Shown here: positions 14,863 through 24,111 of the stretch, piece by piece | Position numbering within the stretch: the first letter of the stretch is position 1 | Layout of the letters: every line of letters begins with the position of its first letter | Source: Rhizobiales bacterium YIM 77505 | GTDB lineage: Bacteria > Pseudomonadota > Alphaproteobacteria > Rhizobiales > Beijerinckiaceae | NCBI GenBank assembly: GCA_000745135.1 | Contig: JQNH01000001.1 | Coordinates: 2,356,001-2,420,000 of the forward strand | DNA: 64,000 nucleotides | Direction of reading: 5' to 3' | The notes under the pieces: model-generated | Databases searched by the model: none | Seen by the model: only the letters and a program-made list of their open reading frames with translations | Told to the model about the DNA's origin: nothing | Made by a program: the position numbers and the translations under genes

Positions 14863-16959
14863 TCAGGCCGCGCGGATGCCCTGGAGGAAGCCGTCGACCT
14901 CGCGGCCGAGATCGGCCGCGTGGCGGGCGAGCTCCTGGGCGGCCGAGAGCACCTGGGTCGCCGCGGCGCCGGTCTGGCCGGCGCCCTGCTTGACCTCGAG
15001 GATGTTGCCGGTGACCTGCTCGGTGCCGCGCGCCGCCTCCTGCACGTTACGGGCAATCTCCTGCGTCGCCGCGCCCTGCTCCTCCATGGAGGCGGCGATC
15101 CCGGTCGAGATCGACGAGATCTCGCCGATGATGCCGCCGATCGTCTGGATGGCGCTTACCACATCCTTGGTGGCGGCCTGGATCTCGGCGATCTGGGCGG
15201 CGATCTCCTCGGTGGCCCGCGTGGTCTGGCCGGCGAGCTCCTTGACCTCGCTTGCCACCACGGCGAAGCCGCGTCCCGCTTCGCCCGCGCGGGCGGCCTC
15301 GATCGTCGCGTTGAGGGCGAGAAGATTCGTCTGCCCGGCCACGGTGTTGATGAGGGCCACCACGTCGCCGATCTTCTCGGCAGTGGCGGCGAGCCCCTGG
15401 ACGATGCCGTCCGTCTGCCGCGCGCTCGCCACCGCCTGTCCGGCGATGGCCGAAGACTGCGCGACCTGAGCCGCGATCTCGCGGATGGAAGCGGCAAGCT
15501 CCTCGCTCGCGGCCGCCACGGTCTGGACGTTGGCCGAGGTCTGCTCGGCGGCGCTGGCCACGGTGACCGCCAGGCCGTTTGTCTGCTCGGCCGTCGAACT
15601 CATGGCCCCGGCCGTCGTCTCCATCTCGGCAGCGGCCGCGGAGAGGGCCCGGACGAGCGCTCCGACCTTGGCCTCGAAGCGATCCGCGAGCTCGACCATC
15701 GCACGCCGCTTTTCCGCTTCGAGGCGACCCTCCTGCGCCTTCGCCTCCGCTTCGAGGCGCTGGCGCTCGATGGCGTTGCGACGGAAGACCTCGACCGCCT
15801 GGGCCATGGCGCCGATCTCGTCGCCGCGGTCGGTGCCGGGGATGTCGAGGGTCACGTCGCCTTCCGCTAAACGCTTCATTGCGCTCGTCATCCGTGCGAT
15901 GGGCGTGGTGACTCGACGGAGCACAAGCCAGACCCCGAAGCCCGCGCCCGCAAGGCTCACGGCCAGGATGGCCAAGGCGACGAACAGCTGGTTGCGGCTC
16001 GAGTCCGAGATGGCGTGCGCTGCCGCTTCGGCCGCTGCGTCGATTTCCATCTCGAGCGCAAGGACCGTGTCGATGGCGTCCGTCGCACGGGCGAACCACT
16101 CGTCCGCGCTCACCGGGTACCGGCCCATGGTCGCGGCGCCCAGCACCGCCTCCCGCGTGCGCTGGAAATCGCGGAAGAAGGCCGTGTCGACCCGATCGAT
16201 GGCGCTGACGAGGCTTTTCGGCAGACCGTGCCTCAGGCGTCCCGCCTGGATGTTCGTCCAGGCGAATTCGACGCGTCCCCGCAGACGGGCCTGTGCACGA
16301 AGGTCTTCCGGCATGGCCGGCTTCGCACCGCTGATCCAGGATGCGATGAGGGCCCGCTCCTGGCCGGCGAACTCGGCGAGGTCGGCCGCGAAGTTCATGA
16401 TCTGCGTGAGCTGCGCGACCTCGGCGGTCGGAGGCTCGGACAGGGCGACGAGGGCGAGCCGCAACTCGGCGACGGCCTCGATCAAAGCCGTGATGGTCGG
16501 AGCAAACTCGCCCTTGACCCGCATCGAGCGCTCTGCGCTGGATTGCGCCAAGCTTACATCGGCTCGGCGACGGATCTCTTCAACCGCCGTGATCGCGTCA
16601 TCGACGGCGCCTCGTGCCGCGGCCGTGGTCTCCGCACGGGGCAACCTATCGAGCGCGGCAAGACCATTCCGTAGCGCGGAGGCGGACGCCTCGCGGCGCT
16701 TCGCGATGAGCTGCCGGCGGTCTGCGCTGGCGGCGGCGGCGGCGTGTAGCGCCATCACCGTCAGGCCTCGCTCGAAAGCCAGGTTGGCGGCGGCGTCGTT
16801 CAGGAAGTCGATGGCGCGGTAGAGATCGTAGAAGGCGCCCGCCCGCAACTTCGCCTGCCAGGCCTCGTAGGCGCGCATACCGGCATTGGCGACGGCGAGG
16901 AGCGCCACCACGGAGATCAGGGCGGGAAGAAGAGTGCGGAGCTGGATAGTCCTTAGCAT
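14863..16959 (-). CDS. methyl-accepting chemotaxis protein
   Basis: A 698-aa receptor with TM1 near residues 9-27 and a long helical periplasmic domain (about 30-325) with [11 protein letters not shown] and WISG-type spacing, resembling NIT-like nitrate/nitrite sensing domains. TM2 is [23 protein letters not shown] (about 327-349), followed by a HAMP ([23 protein letters not shown]) and the cytoplasmic coiled coil with the conserved hairpin [33 protein letters not shown]. It would feed CheA/CheW. No CheB/CheR-tethering pentapeptide at the C-terminus. No che genes nearby. The space upstream (16960-17188) is AT-rich and likely holds its promoter. The NIT assignment is an inference from helical pattern. 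Confidence 0.9.
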   Translation of the reverse strand: MLRTIQLRTLLPALISVVALLAVANAGMRAYEAWQAKLRAGAFYDLYRAIDFLNDAAANLAFERGLTVMALHAAAAASADRRQLIAKRREASASALRNGLAALDRLPRAETTAAARGAVDDAITAVEEIRRRADVSLAQSSAERSMRVKGEFAPTITALIEAVAELRLALVALSEPPTAEVAQLTQIMNFAADLAEFAGQERALIASWISGAKPAMPEDLRAQARLRGRVEFAWTNIQAGRLRHGLPKSLVSAIDRVDTAFFRDFQRTREAVLGAATMGRYPVSADEWFARATDAIDTVLALEMEIDAAAEAAAHAISDSSRNQLFVALAILAVSLAGAGFGVWLVLRRVTTPIARMTSAMKRLAEGDVTLDIPGTDRGDEIGAMAQAVEVFRRNAIERQRLEAEAKAQEGRLEAEKRRAMVELADRFEAKVGALVRALSAAAAEMETTAGAMSSTAEQTNGLAVTVASAAEQTSANVQTVAAASEELAASIREIAAQVAQSSAIAGQAVASARQTDGIVQGLAATAEKIGDVVALINTVAGQTNLLALNATIEAARAGEAGRGFAVVASEVKELAGQTTRATEEIAAQIAEIQAATKDVVSAIQTIGGIIGEISSISTGIAASMEEQGAATQEIARNVQEAARGTEQVTGNILEVKQGAGQTGAAATQVLSAAQELARHAADLGREVDGFLQGIRAA

Positions 16960-17188
16960 ATGGATTTCTACTGTAGCAGGATAAACGCTATGACGATGAT
17001 ATGTATATCTTGATTAAGTATTAATGACTCCGATACTTGGTCAAGTTGATGCGTGGCAACCTGACAGAATATCTACTTCAGCATCGATCGTCTTTGATCG
17101 AGGTCAAGGAGCGCGGACGAGCCGCCATCTCGCCGTTGCGATCGCCCGCCTGCCTGCCTATGGTGCGCGCCTCGCAGAAGGATCTTGC

Positions 17189-18034
17189 ATGCGCTTCCAC
17201 GGCACCGAGTCTTATGTCGCCACCGAGGATCTGAAAGTGGCGGTCAACGCCGCCATCGTGCTCGAGCGGCCGCTGCTCGTGAAGGGCGAGCCGGGCACGG
17301 GCAAGACCGTCTTGGCCGAGGAGATCGCCAAGGCGCTCCACGCCCCCCTCATCACCTGGCACATCAAGTCGACCACGAAGGCGCAGCAGGGGCTTTACGA
17401 ATACGACGCGGTCTCGCGCCTGCGCGATTCGCAGCTCGGCGATCCGCGCGTGTCCGACATCGGCCACTACATCAAGCGCGGCAAGCTCTGGGAGGCGTTC
17501 GCCTCCGAGACGCGGCCGGTGCTCCTCATCGACGAGATCGACAAGGCGGACATCGAGTTCCCGAACGACCTGCTGCTCGAGCTCGACCGCATGGAGTTCC
17601 ACGTCTACGAGACCGGGGAGACGGTGCGCGCGCGCCAGCGCCCGATCGTGGTCATCACCTCCAACAACGAGAAGGAGCTGCCGGACGCTTTTCTTCGCCG
17701 CTGCTTCTTCCACTACATCAAGTTCCCGGACGCGGAGACGATGGCGCGGATCGTCGAGGTGCATTTTCCAGGCATCAAGCGCCGCCTCGTCGAGGAGGCG
17801 CTGCGCATCTTCTTCGAGATCCGCGAGGCGCCCGGGCTGAAGAAGAAGCCCTCCACCTCCGAGCTTCTCGATTGGCTGAAGCTCCTGCTCGCCGAGGACT
17901 TCACGCCCGAGCAGCTGCGCGAGCGCGATCCGAGAAGGCTCATCCCGCCCTTGCACGGCGCGCTCCTCAAGAACGAGCAGGACGTGCACCTCTTCGAAAA
18001 GCTCGCCTTCATGGCGCGGCGGGACGGACGCTAG
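17189..18034 (+). CDS. MoxR-type AAA+ ATPase (CoxD-like)
   Basis: A 281-aa AAA+ ATPase: Walker A VKGEPGTGKTVLAEE, Walker B PVLLIDEIDKAD, sensor 1 region PIVVITSNNEKELPDAFLRRCFFHYIKFPD with the arginine finger pair. The layout fits MoxR ATPases that work with VWA-domain proteins to mature or insert cofactors in metalloenzymes (CoxD for CO dehydrogenase). No VWA partner follows here; the next gene is a convergent transporter, so any partner lies elsewhere. Start is the ATG at 17189 (MRFHGTESYVATEDL) with AGAAGGAT upstream. The 229 bp before it is AT-rich compared with the window. Confidence 0.88.
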   Translation: MRFHGTESYVATEDLKVAVNAAIVLERPLLVKGEPGTGKTVLAEEIAKALHAPLITWHIKSTTKAQQGLYEYDAVSRLRDSQLGDPRVSDIGHYIKRGKLWEAFASETRPVLLIDEIDKADIEFPNDLLLELDRMEFHVYETGETVRARQRPIVVITSNNEKELPDAFLRRCFFHYIKFPDAETMARIVEVHFPGIKRRLVEEALRIFFEIREAPGLKKKPSTSELLDWLKLLLAEDFTPEQLRERDPRRLIPPLHGALLKNEQDVHLFEKLAFMARRDGR

Positions 18035-18059
18035 GACGGCGCGCTGCGACAGCGGCGCG

Positions 18060-19298
18060 TCAGGGTTCGTGGGCGCCGCCGATGGCCGCCTGCCGCTCCG
18101 TCGCGGCCATCCAGAACGCCACCGCACCGAGCCCCGTCAGCGCGATGAGGAACCACAGGGTCGCATCGTAGCTGCCCCGCCATTCCCACAGGGCGGCGAC
18201 GGCGAGCGGCGCTGCCGTGCGCGGCACCATGAGAACCAGGTTCATCGCGCCCGAAATCGCGCCATAGCCCCGCGCGCCGAGGATCTCCGCGATGCCGGTC
18301 GCGCGGACGATGGTGAGGATGCCGTTCGCCGTGCCGAAGACGAAGGCGAAGACCGCAAGCCCGGGCAGGCCGAAGGACGCCATGGTGAGGAGCAGGAACA
18401 TGGCGAGCGGCATCAGCGGCACCACGGCGCGGCCAAGCGCGCGGGCGGTCATCCTTGCTCCGAAGGCGATGAGCGCCAGCCGGCCCACCAGCTGCGCCGG
18501 GCCGATGAGGGCCATCGCCGCCACGATGGCATTGAGGCCAAGGCCCCGCTCGGTGAGCAGCGGAATGCCGTGGAAGGTGACGGCGGTGAAGGCGAAGGAT
18601 TGGGCTCCAAAGCAGATGGCGAGCCCCCAGAAGGCCGGGCGCTTGAGGGCGGCCTTGAGCGGCGAGCCGAGAGCATCGCCGACGGCGCGCTTCTCGCCCG
18701 TCCGACTGCCGCGCAGGCCCCGCAGAAGGACCGCATAGAGGACGGCCGGGATCAGCTCGAGGCCGGCCAGCGCCCACAGCGCCTCCCGCCAGCCGAGATG
18801 TTCGATCAGCCATTGCGTGAGCGGATAGAAGACCGTCGAGGACAGGCCGCCGACGAGCAGCATGGAGGCAATGGCGCGCCGGTAGTCAGCGATGTTCGCC
18901 GAGGCGATGGCGTAGGGCAGGTCCTGCACCGTCGCGGCGGTGGCAAGCCCGATCCCGGCCCAGACGAGATAGAAGGCGAAAGGCGTCTCGACGAAGGACC
19001 ACGCCAGCAGGCAGGCGGCGCCGAGCACCGCGCCGGCGGTCATCATCAGGTGCGGCCCATGACGGTCCATCCACCAGCCGCAGGGGATGGAGGCAAGCCC
19101 GGTGACGAGGAGGCCGATGGTGAGCGCGCCGTTGAGGTCCGCCCGCGACCATCCGAGCTGTGCCTCCATGGGCGCGACGAAGAGAGCGAAGGCGAAATAC
19201 AGGGTGCCCCAGCCGATCAGCTGCCCGAGCGCGAGGCTCCAGACGAGGACGCCGGACGCGCTCAACCCTCGCGTCCCGTCGGGCTCTTGATCCTGCAT
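18060..19298 (-). CDS. MFS transporter
   Basis: A 412-aa protein with 12 predicted membrane helices. The motif GWWMDRHGPHLMM after helix 2 matches the MFS motif A (G-x-x-x-D-R-x-G). The centre has a charged loop (LRGSRTGEKRAVGDAL, about 195-215). The layout is like the MFS carriers annotated as monocarboxylate/oxalate-formate type, but the substrate cannot be assigned. It converges on the MoxR gene with 25 bp between stops. Confidence 0.85.
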   Translation of the reverse strand: MQDQEPDGTRGLSASGVLVWSLALGQLIGWGTLYFAFALFVAPMEAQLGWSRADLNGALTIGLLVTGLASIPCGWWMDRHGPHLMMTAGAVLGAACLLAWSFVETPFAFYLVWAGIGLATAATVQDLPYAIASANIADYRRAIASMLLVGGLSSTVFYPLTQWLIEHLGWREALWALAGLELIPAVLYAVLLRGLRGSRTGEKRAVGDALGSPLKAALKRPAFWGLAICFGAQSFAFTAVTFHGIPLLTERGLGLNAIVAAMALIGPAQLVGRLALIAFGARMTARALGRAVVPLMPLAMFLLLTMASFGLPGLAVFAFVFGTANGILTIVRATGIAEILGARGYGAISGAMNLVLMVPRTAAPLAVAALWEWRGSYDATLWFLIALTGLGAVAFWMAATERQAAIGGAHEP

Positions 19299-19684
19299 CT
19301 CGTGAAACGCTCCCCCGAGCCTCGCCAGGCCGTCCGTTCGCGCCGGCGGCTCGCCCCGGGGGTTACGCTAAGCGCGGCCGCGGCCGCGGACAATGCGCTC
19401 CGCCGATCGGCTCTTTGCCCTGTCACCTCTCCCGGAAGGAGAGATGGCGCTGCTGCGCAGCAAGTTGTTGCGCTTCCGTCCCGGATCGCATTCCGCGCCC
19501 TCCGGGCGCTCCACGCATCCGGGAAAGCCGTGGAGGGTGGGGAGAAGGGTGGCGCCCGATCATAACCGCAGGGTTGGCATCGAGCCTCGATGTCCGGAAA
19601 GGGCTCCCCCTCGCCCGGCTTGCTGACGCTCCCCCCTCGCGGGAGAGGTGAACCGGCGTCGCCGCCGCTCGTGCCGTCGGCGCG
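19299..19684. repeat. intergenic region with family A and B repeats
   Basis: No gene seen in 386 bp. It holds a family A palindrome at about 19421-19445 (CACCTCTCCCGGAAGGAGAG), a family B unit at about 19448-19530 in reverse orientation (CTGCGCAGCA, TCCCGGATCGCATTCCGC, GCGCTCCACGCATCCGGGAAAG), and another family A half near 19628-19650. The B unit here reads as the reverse complement of the one at 28890. Confidence 0.7.
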
Positions 19685-20752
19685 TCAAGGCCTTGCCGGG
19701 CGCAGTTCCGAGAGGCGGACGCTGTGGCGGCGGACGGGTTCGCCCTTGTCGTTGCGCACCGCGAGGGTCACGGCGCCGGCCGCCCAGTCGATGTCGACGG
19801 TGCCGAAATTGATCTCGCCATAGACGGGCCCAAGCCGGTTGGGGCCGGGCTCGCGGCTGCCGGGGAAGGAGTGGGTGAGGCCGCTCGAGGTGATCTCGAG
19901 AAGGGGGTAAGGGGTCCCCTTCGTCTCCCGGTAGAGGGCGCCGAGGTGGCGGTCTCCGGAGAGGATGATCACGCCATTGGCCCGCGTGGTGCGGATGAGG
20001 TCGAACAGGCGCTGGCGCTCGCGGGGCAGATTGCCCCAGCGCTCGAAGCCGTGGCCCTCGGCGAGCACCTGGATCGAGGAGACGATGAGGCGCAGCTCCG
20101 CCGGCTGCCGCAGCTGCTCGTCGAGCCAGGCCCATTGCGCCTCGCCGAGCATGGTCTTGTGCGGATCCTCGTCGGGAACATAGTGCTCCTTGCCCGGGGC
20201 GCCCGGCTGGTCCGAGCGCTTGAGGGGCGAGCGGAAGAAACGGGTGTCGAGCAGGATCACCTGCACGCGCCGGCCCTCGGGGCCAAAGATGGCAGCGTGG
20301 TAGATTCCCTCGCGCTCATGGCGCTCGTCGGTGGGCAGGATGCCCCAGAACTCGAGGAAGAGCTTCTGCGAGGCCTGTTTTCCCGGGAACTCCGCCCCGG
20401 CGTCGTTCTTGCCATAGTCGTGGTCGTCCCAGGTGGCGAGGGTCGGGATCGTGTCCTTCACCCGGGCAAAGCCCGGCACCGCCGCGGCCTTGGCGTAGGA
20501 GTCCCTCAAGCCGTCGAGGAGTTCGGCATCAGGAAGCGCGCGGCCCTGGCTTATGTCGCCATAGACGTTGTCCCCGGCGAAGATGAACAGATCGGGCCGG
20601 TAGGCGAGGACGGCATCCCAGATCGGCTGCGGCTTCTCCTCGTCGGCGCAGGAGCCGAAGGCGATGCGGCTGAGCGCCTCCGGCTCCTCCTCGGCGCGCG
20701 CGGCCAAGACGGACAAGAAAACGAGGATCAACAGGCTCATCCACCGCCGCAC
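19685..20752 (-). CDS. PhoD-like metallophosphatase, exported
   Basis: A 355-aa protein starting from GTG at 20752, chosen because GGGGAGAG lies just before it and the product opens with a clean signal peptide ([20 protein letters not shown]). An ATG 12 bases later is possible. The calcineurin/PhoD-type metal sites are [25 protein letters not shown], and GDRHLGAL. It differs from classic PhoD in being short and without a Tat twin arginine, resembling the small alkaline phosphatase D-like phosphodiesterases. Likely periplasmic phosphate-ester hydrolysis; substrate unknown. Confidence 0.85.
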   Translation of the reverse strand: MRRWMSLLILVFLSVLAARAEEEPEALSRIAFGSCADEEKPQPIWDAVLAYRPDLFIFAGDNVYGDISQGRALPDAELLDGLRDSYAKAAAVPGFARVKDTIPTLATWDDHDYGKNDAGAEFPGKQASQKLFLEFWGILPTDERHEREGIYHAAIFGPEGRRVQVILLDTRFFRSPLKRSDQPGAPGKEHYVPDEDPHKTMLGEAQWAWLDEQLRQPAELRLIVSSIQVLAEGHGFERWGNLPRERQRLFDLIRTTRANGVIILSGDRHLGALYRETKGTPYPLLEITSSGLTHSFPGSREPGPNRLGPVYGEINFGTVDIDWAAGAVTLAVRNDKGEPVRRHSVRLSELRPARP

Positions 20753-20913
20753 GACGCTCTCCCCGCCAAGCCCGCGCCGCCGGCCGCGGCGCATCGAACC
20801 CGGAGCGGCCCGATGGAAGAACCGCAACCGGCGCCAAAATGTGGCGGTGACGAAAGGGCCGAGGCCATGGCACGGTCCGGAGGCGGGCGGCGCTTGCGCG
20901 GCGCCGTCAAATG

Positions 20914-20947
20914 GTCTCCAAGCTTTCCACTGTCATGGCGAGGAGAC
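20914..20947 (+). promoter_or_regulatory. leader hairpin that would pair with the Shine-Dalgarno
   Basis: GTCTCC (20914-20919) and GGAGAC (20942-20947) can pair; the second arm contains the AGGAGA ribosome binding site of the downstream PLP enzyme gene (ATG at 20955). The loop is 22 nt. It could lower translation until opened. It does not match the conserved parts of SAM-II or other methionine riboswitches that I can recall. Confidence 0.35.
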
Positions 20948-20954
20948 GCGGCCG

Positions 20955-22241
20955 ATGGGGGACGACAGCTACCACAAGGACCGGCTCGGGCCCCACAAGC
21001 TCAAGCCCGAGACGCTCATGCTGGGCTATGGCTACGACCCCCAGCTCTCGGAAGGCGCGGTCAAGCCGCCCGTGTTCCTTACCTCCACCTTCGTGTTCAG
21101 GAGCGCCGAGCACGGCAAGGAGTTCTTCGACTACGTCGCCGGCCGGCGCGAGCCGCCGGAGGGCCAGGCGGCGGGGCTCGTCTATTCCCGCTTCAACCAT
21201 CCCAACAGCGAGATCGTCGAGGATCGCCTTGCCGTCTATGAGGGGGCGGAAGCGGGCGCCGTGTTCTCGAGCGGCATGTCGGCCATCGCCACCACGCTTC
21301 TCGCCTTCGCCCGCCCCGGCGACGTGGTGCTGCACAGCCAGCCCCTTTATGGCGGCACCGAAACGCTCGTCACGAAGACCCTGAAACCCTTCGGCATCGA
21401 GGCGGTGGGATTTTCCGACGGGGTGAGCGAGAAGAGCATCCGCGCCGCGGCGGAGGCGGCGCTGGCGAAGGGGCGTGTTTCGCTCATCATGATCGAGACG
21501 CCCTCGAACCCTCTCAATACGCTCGTCGACATCGCGCTCGTGCGCCGTCTGGCCGAGGAGATCGGCGCGCGGCAGCAGCACCGGCCGGTCATCGCCTGCG
21601 ACAACACCCTGCTCGGCCCGATCTTCCAGAAGCCGCTCGCCCACGGAGCGGACCTCTCGATCTATTCGCTGACGAAGTATGTGGGCGGGCATTCGGACCT
21701 CGTCGCCGGCGCGGTGCTGGGGGCGCGCGAGCTCGTCAAGCCGGTGAAGCTCCTGCGCGGCGCCATCGGCACGCAGCTCGATCCGCATTCGGCCTGGATG
21801 ATCGGCCGGTCGCTCGAGACGCTGTCGCTGCGCATGACCGCCGCCTGCCGCAACGCCGAAGTGGCGGCCCGCTTCCTCGCCCTCGACCGCCGGGTGGCGA
21901 AGGTCTATTTCCCGACCTTCCTTCCTCATGGCAGCCCGGCGCGCAAGGTGTTCGCCGCCCAGTGCGGCGCCGCCGGGACCACCTTCTCCTTCGATATCAA
22001 GGGCGGCGAGGCGGAGGCCTTCCGCTTCCTCAACGCCCTGCGCATCTTCAAGCTCGCCGTCAGCCTCGGCGGCACGGAGTCCCTTGCCTCGCACCCGGCC
22101 TCCACCACCCATTCCGGCGTGCCCAAGGAGGTGCGCGACCGCATCGGCGTGACCGACGCCACCATCCGCCTGTCGATCGGCATCGAGCACCCCGACGACA
22201 TCGTCGCCGACCTCGCCCAGGCCCTCGCCGCCATCGGCTGA
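20955..22241 (+). CDS. cystathionine gamma-synthase/methionine gamma-lyase family PLP enzyme
   Basis: A 428-aa protein of the Cys/Met metabolism PLP family: [23 protein letters not shown], the cofactor-binding [46 protein letters not shown], and the Schiff-base lysine in [13 protein letters not shown]. The C-terminal [21 protein letters not shown] is the substrate carboxylate-binding part. These enzymes make or break C-S bonds (cystathionine, homocysteine, methionine). The exact reaction cannot be told; it is somewhat longer than MetB, with an N-terminal extension. Start at ATG 20955 with AGGAGA upstream; that site may be masked by a hairpin. Confidence 0.9.
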   Translation: MGDDSYHKDRLGPHKLKPETLMLGYGYDPQLSEGAVKPPVFLTSTFVFRSAEHGKEFFDYVAGRREPPEGQAAGLVYSRFNHPNSEIVEDRLAVYEGAEAGAVFSSGMSAIATTLLAFARPGDVVLHSQPLYGGTETLVTKTLKPFGIEAVGFSDGVSEKSIRAAAEAALAKGRVSLIMIETPSNPLNTLVDIALVRRLAEEIGARQQHRPVIACDNTLLGPIFQKPLAHGADLSIYSLTKYVGGHSDLVAGAVLGARELVKPVKLLRGAIGTQLDPHSAWMIGRSLETLSLRMTAACRNAEVAARFLALDRRVAKVYFPTFLPHGSPARKVFAAQCGAAGTTFSFDIKGGEAEAFRFLNALRIFKLAVSLGGTESLASHPASTTHSGVPKEVRDRIGVTDATIRLSIGIEHPDDIVADLAQALAAIG

Positions 22242-22249
22242 CCGCCTGT

Positions 22250-22275
22250 CCCGCCTCTCCTTCCGGGAGAGGTGG
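22250..22275. repeat. family A palindrome between convergent genes
   Basis: CGCCTCTCCTTCCGGGAGAGGTGGG lies between the stops of the PLP enzyme and an antiporter gene. It is the same palindrome core as at 1-161. It could act as a bidirectional terminator hairpin, though no T run follows. Confidence 0.6.
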
Positions 22276-22278
22276 GTC

Positions 22279-23988
22279 TTACTGGGGCGCGGCGCGCCCG
22301 CCGGCCTCCCCGGCCGGAGAGGCGGCGACATGGGCCGTCATGGCGCGCGCCATCTCGGAGGCGTCGAGAATGACGGCCGTCGCGCCGTGCTTGCGCAGGT
22401 GCTCCACATCGGCGTCCGTGTGAGCGCGGGCGATGATCGCCAGGCCCGGGTCGATGGCGCGGGCCTGCTCCACGATCTGGCCCGCCTCGAAGGCGTCGGG
22501 AATGGCGACGAGCAGCCACTTGGCCCCTGCCACATTGGCGGCCTTGGCCACCGCCTCCTCGGCGGCATTGCCGGTGATGACCTCGACACCCTGCTCGCGC
22601 AGCTTGGCGGCCTTCGCCCCGTCGAACTCCACGACGAGGAAGGGAATGCCCGCTTCTCTCAGCGCGGCGGCGATGAGCCCGCCGACGCGGCCATGGCCGA
22701 CCAGGACCGCATGGCCAGACAGCGCGGTCGGCACCAGGTCCGTGGTCTGCGGCGCCTCGGCCTCGACGGGCGCGGGCTCGGCGCCGGCCGGCGCCTCGCG
22801 CCGGGCCGTGAAGCGGTCGACCAGCGTGAACAGGAACGGATTGACGACGATCGAGAGGAGCGCCCCGACCAGGATCAGGTCGTTGCCCTGGTCCGGCATG
22901 AGCGCGAGGGCGACGCCGAGCCCGGCGAGGATGAACGAGAACTCGCCGATCTGGGCCAGGCTCGCGGAGATCGTCAGTGCGGTGTCAGTGGGGTGGCCGA
23001 AGAGCCGCACGATGGCGAAGGCCGCCAGGGACTTGCCGAGGATGATGATGAGCACGGTGGCGAGGACGGGACCTGGATCGTTCACCAGGATCGCGGGATC
23101 GAACAGCATCCCGACCGATACGAAGAACAGCACCGCGAAAGCGTCGCGCAGCGGCAGCGTCTCCTGGGCCGCGCGCTGGCTGAGCTCCGATTCGCTCAGG
23201 ATCATGCCGGCGAAGAAGGCGCCGAGGGCGAAGGACACGTCGAACAGCTTGGCGGCACCGAACGCCACGCCGAGCGCGATCGCCAGGACGGCGAGGCGGA
23301 ACAGCTCGCGGGATCCGGTATGGGCGATGTAGTGCAACACCCAAGGGATCACCCGCCGGCCGATGATCAGCATCGAGGCGACGAAGGCGGCGACCTTGCC
23401 GAGCGTGGCGGCGACCGGGAGCGCGAGCCCCGCAAGGCTCGCGGTGCCTGCGGCCTCGCCGCGCAGCAGAGGCGCCAGCGCCGGCAGCATCACGAGGGTG
23501 AGCACCATCGCGAGGTCCTCGACGATGAGCCAGCCGACGGCGATGCGCCCCCGCTCCGTCTCCACCAGCCGCCGCTCCTGGAGGGCCCGCAGCAACACCA
23601 CGGTGCTCGCGACCGACAGCGCCAGGCCGAACACGAGCCCGCCGCCGACGCTCCAGCCGAGCCACAGCGCGAGCCCGAGGCCGAGCATGGTGGCGAGGGC
23701 GATCTGCGCCACCGCCCCGGGAATGGCGATAGCGCGCACGGACAGGAGGTCCTTGAGGGAGAAGTGGAGGCCGACGCCGAACATCAGAAGGATGACGCCG
23801 ATCTCGGCGAGCTGGTTGGCCAGCCGCTGGTCCGCCACATAGCCGGGCGTGAACGGCCCGACCGCGACGCCGGCGAGGAGATATCCCACGATGGGCGAGA
23901 TCCGGAACCGGTGCGCGAGGGCGCCGAGCGCGAAAGCGAGCACCAGACCCACGACAATGGTCGAGATGAGGGTCGTGTCCTGGTGCAT
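22279..23988 (-). CDS. Kef/YbaL-type monovalent cation:proton antiporter with TrkA-N domain
   Basis: A 569-aa CPA2-family antiporter. About 12 hydrophobic helices fill residues 1-385 (FRISPIVGYLLAGVAVGPFTPG, LFVSVGMLFDP, SLAQIGEFSFILAG are typical CPA2 blocks), then an acidic/Pro linker (about 390-415) and a C-terminal Rossmann TrkA-N domain (HAVLVGHGRVGG). The TrkA-N part binds nucleotide and gates the channel. Most like YbaL/RosB. It would export K+ or Na+ in exchange for protons, often in response to stress. It is divergent from a second Kef-type gene, 123 bp away. Confidence 0.9.
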   Translation of the reverse strand: MHQDTTLISTIVVGLVLAFALGALAHRFRISPIVGYLLAGVAVGPFTPGYVADQRLANQLAEIGVILLMFGVGLHFSLKDLLSVRAIAIPGAVAQIALATMLGLGLALWLGWSVGGGLVFGLALSVASTVVLLRALQERRLVETERGRIAVGWLIVEDLAMVLTLVMLPALAPLLRGEAAGTASLAGLALPVAATLGKVAAFVASMLIIGRRVIPWVLHYIAHTGSRELFRLAVLAIALGVAFGAAKLFDVSFALGAFFAGMILSESELSQRAAQETLPLRDAFAVLFFVSVGMLFDPAILVNDPGPVLATVLIIILGKSLAAFAIVRLFGHPTDTALTISASLAQIGEFSFILAGLGVALALMPDQGNDLILVGALLSIVVNPFLFTLVDRFTARREAPAGAEPAPVEAEAPQTTDLVPTALSGHAVLVGHGRVGGLIAAALREAGIPFLVVEFDGAKAAKLREQGVEVITGNAAEEAVAKAANVAGAKWLLVAIPDAFEAGQIVEQARAIDPGLAIIARAHTDADVEHLRKHGATAVILDASEMARAMTAHVAASPAGEAGGRAAPQ

Positions 23989-24111
23989 GCGCTAAAATCC
24001 TTGCCCCTCGTTCTGCCGGCGGTACGGTGACCCTTAGCGGCATTCGCGCGCGAGCCAAAGCCCAAAACTCGGTCGACCGCTCGGGTCGGACCCTGGAGGC
24101 GTCCTCAACGC

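Noticed and set aside
20881-20955. SAM-II type riboswitch in front of the Cys/Met PLP enzyme
   Set aside because: The conserved pseudoknot segments and the final GCUAAA-like run are not present; only a simple hairpin remains.
22330-24030. 566-codon plus-strand ORF opposite the YbaL-like antiporter
   Set aside because: His/Arg/Asp/Gln-rich composition with no domain; the minus strand is a clear CPA2 antiporter.
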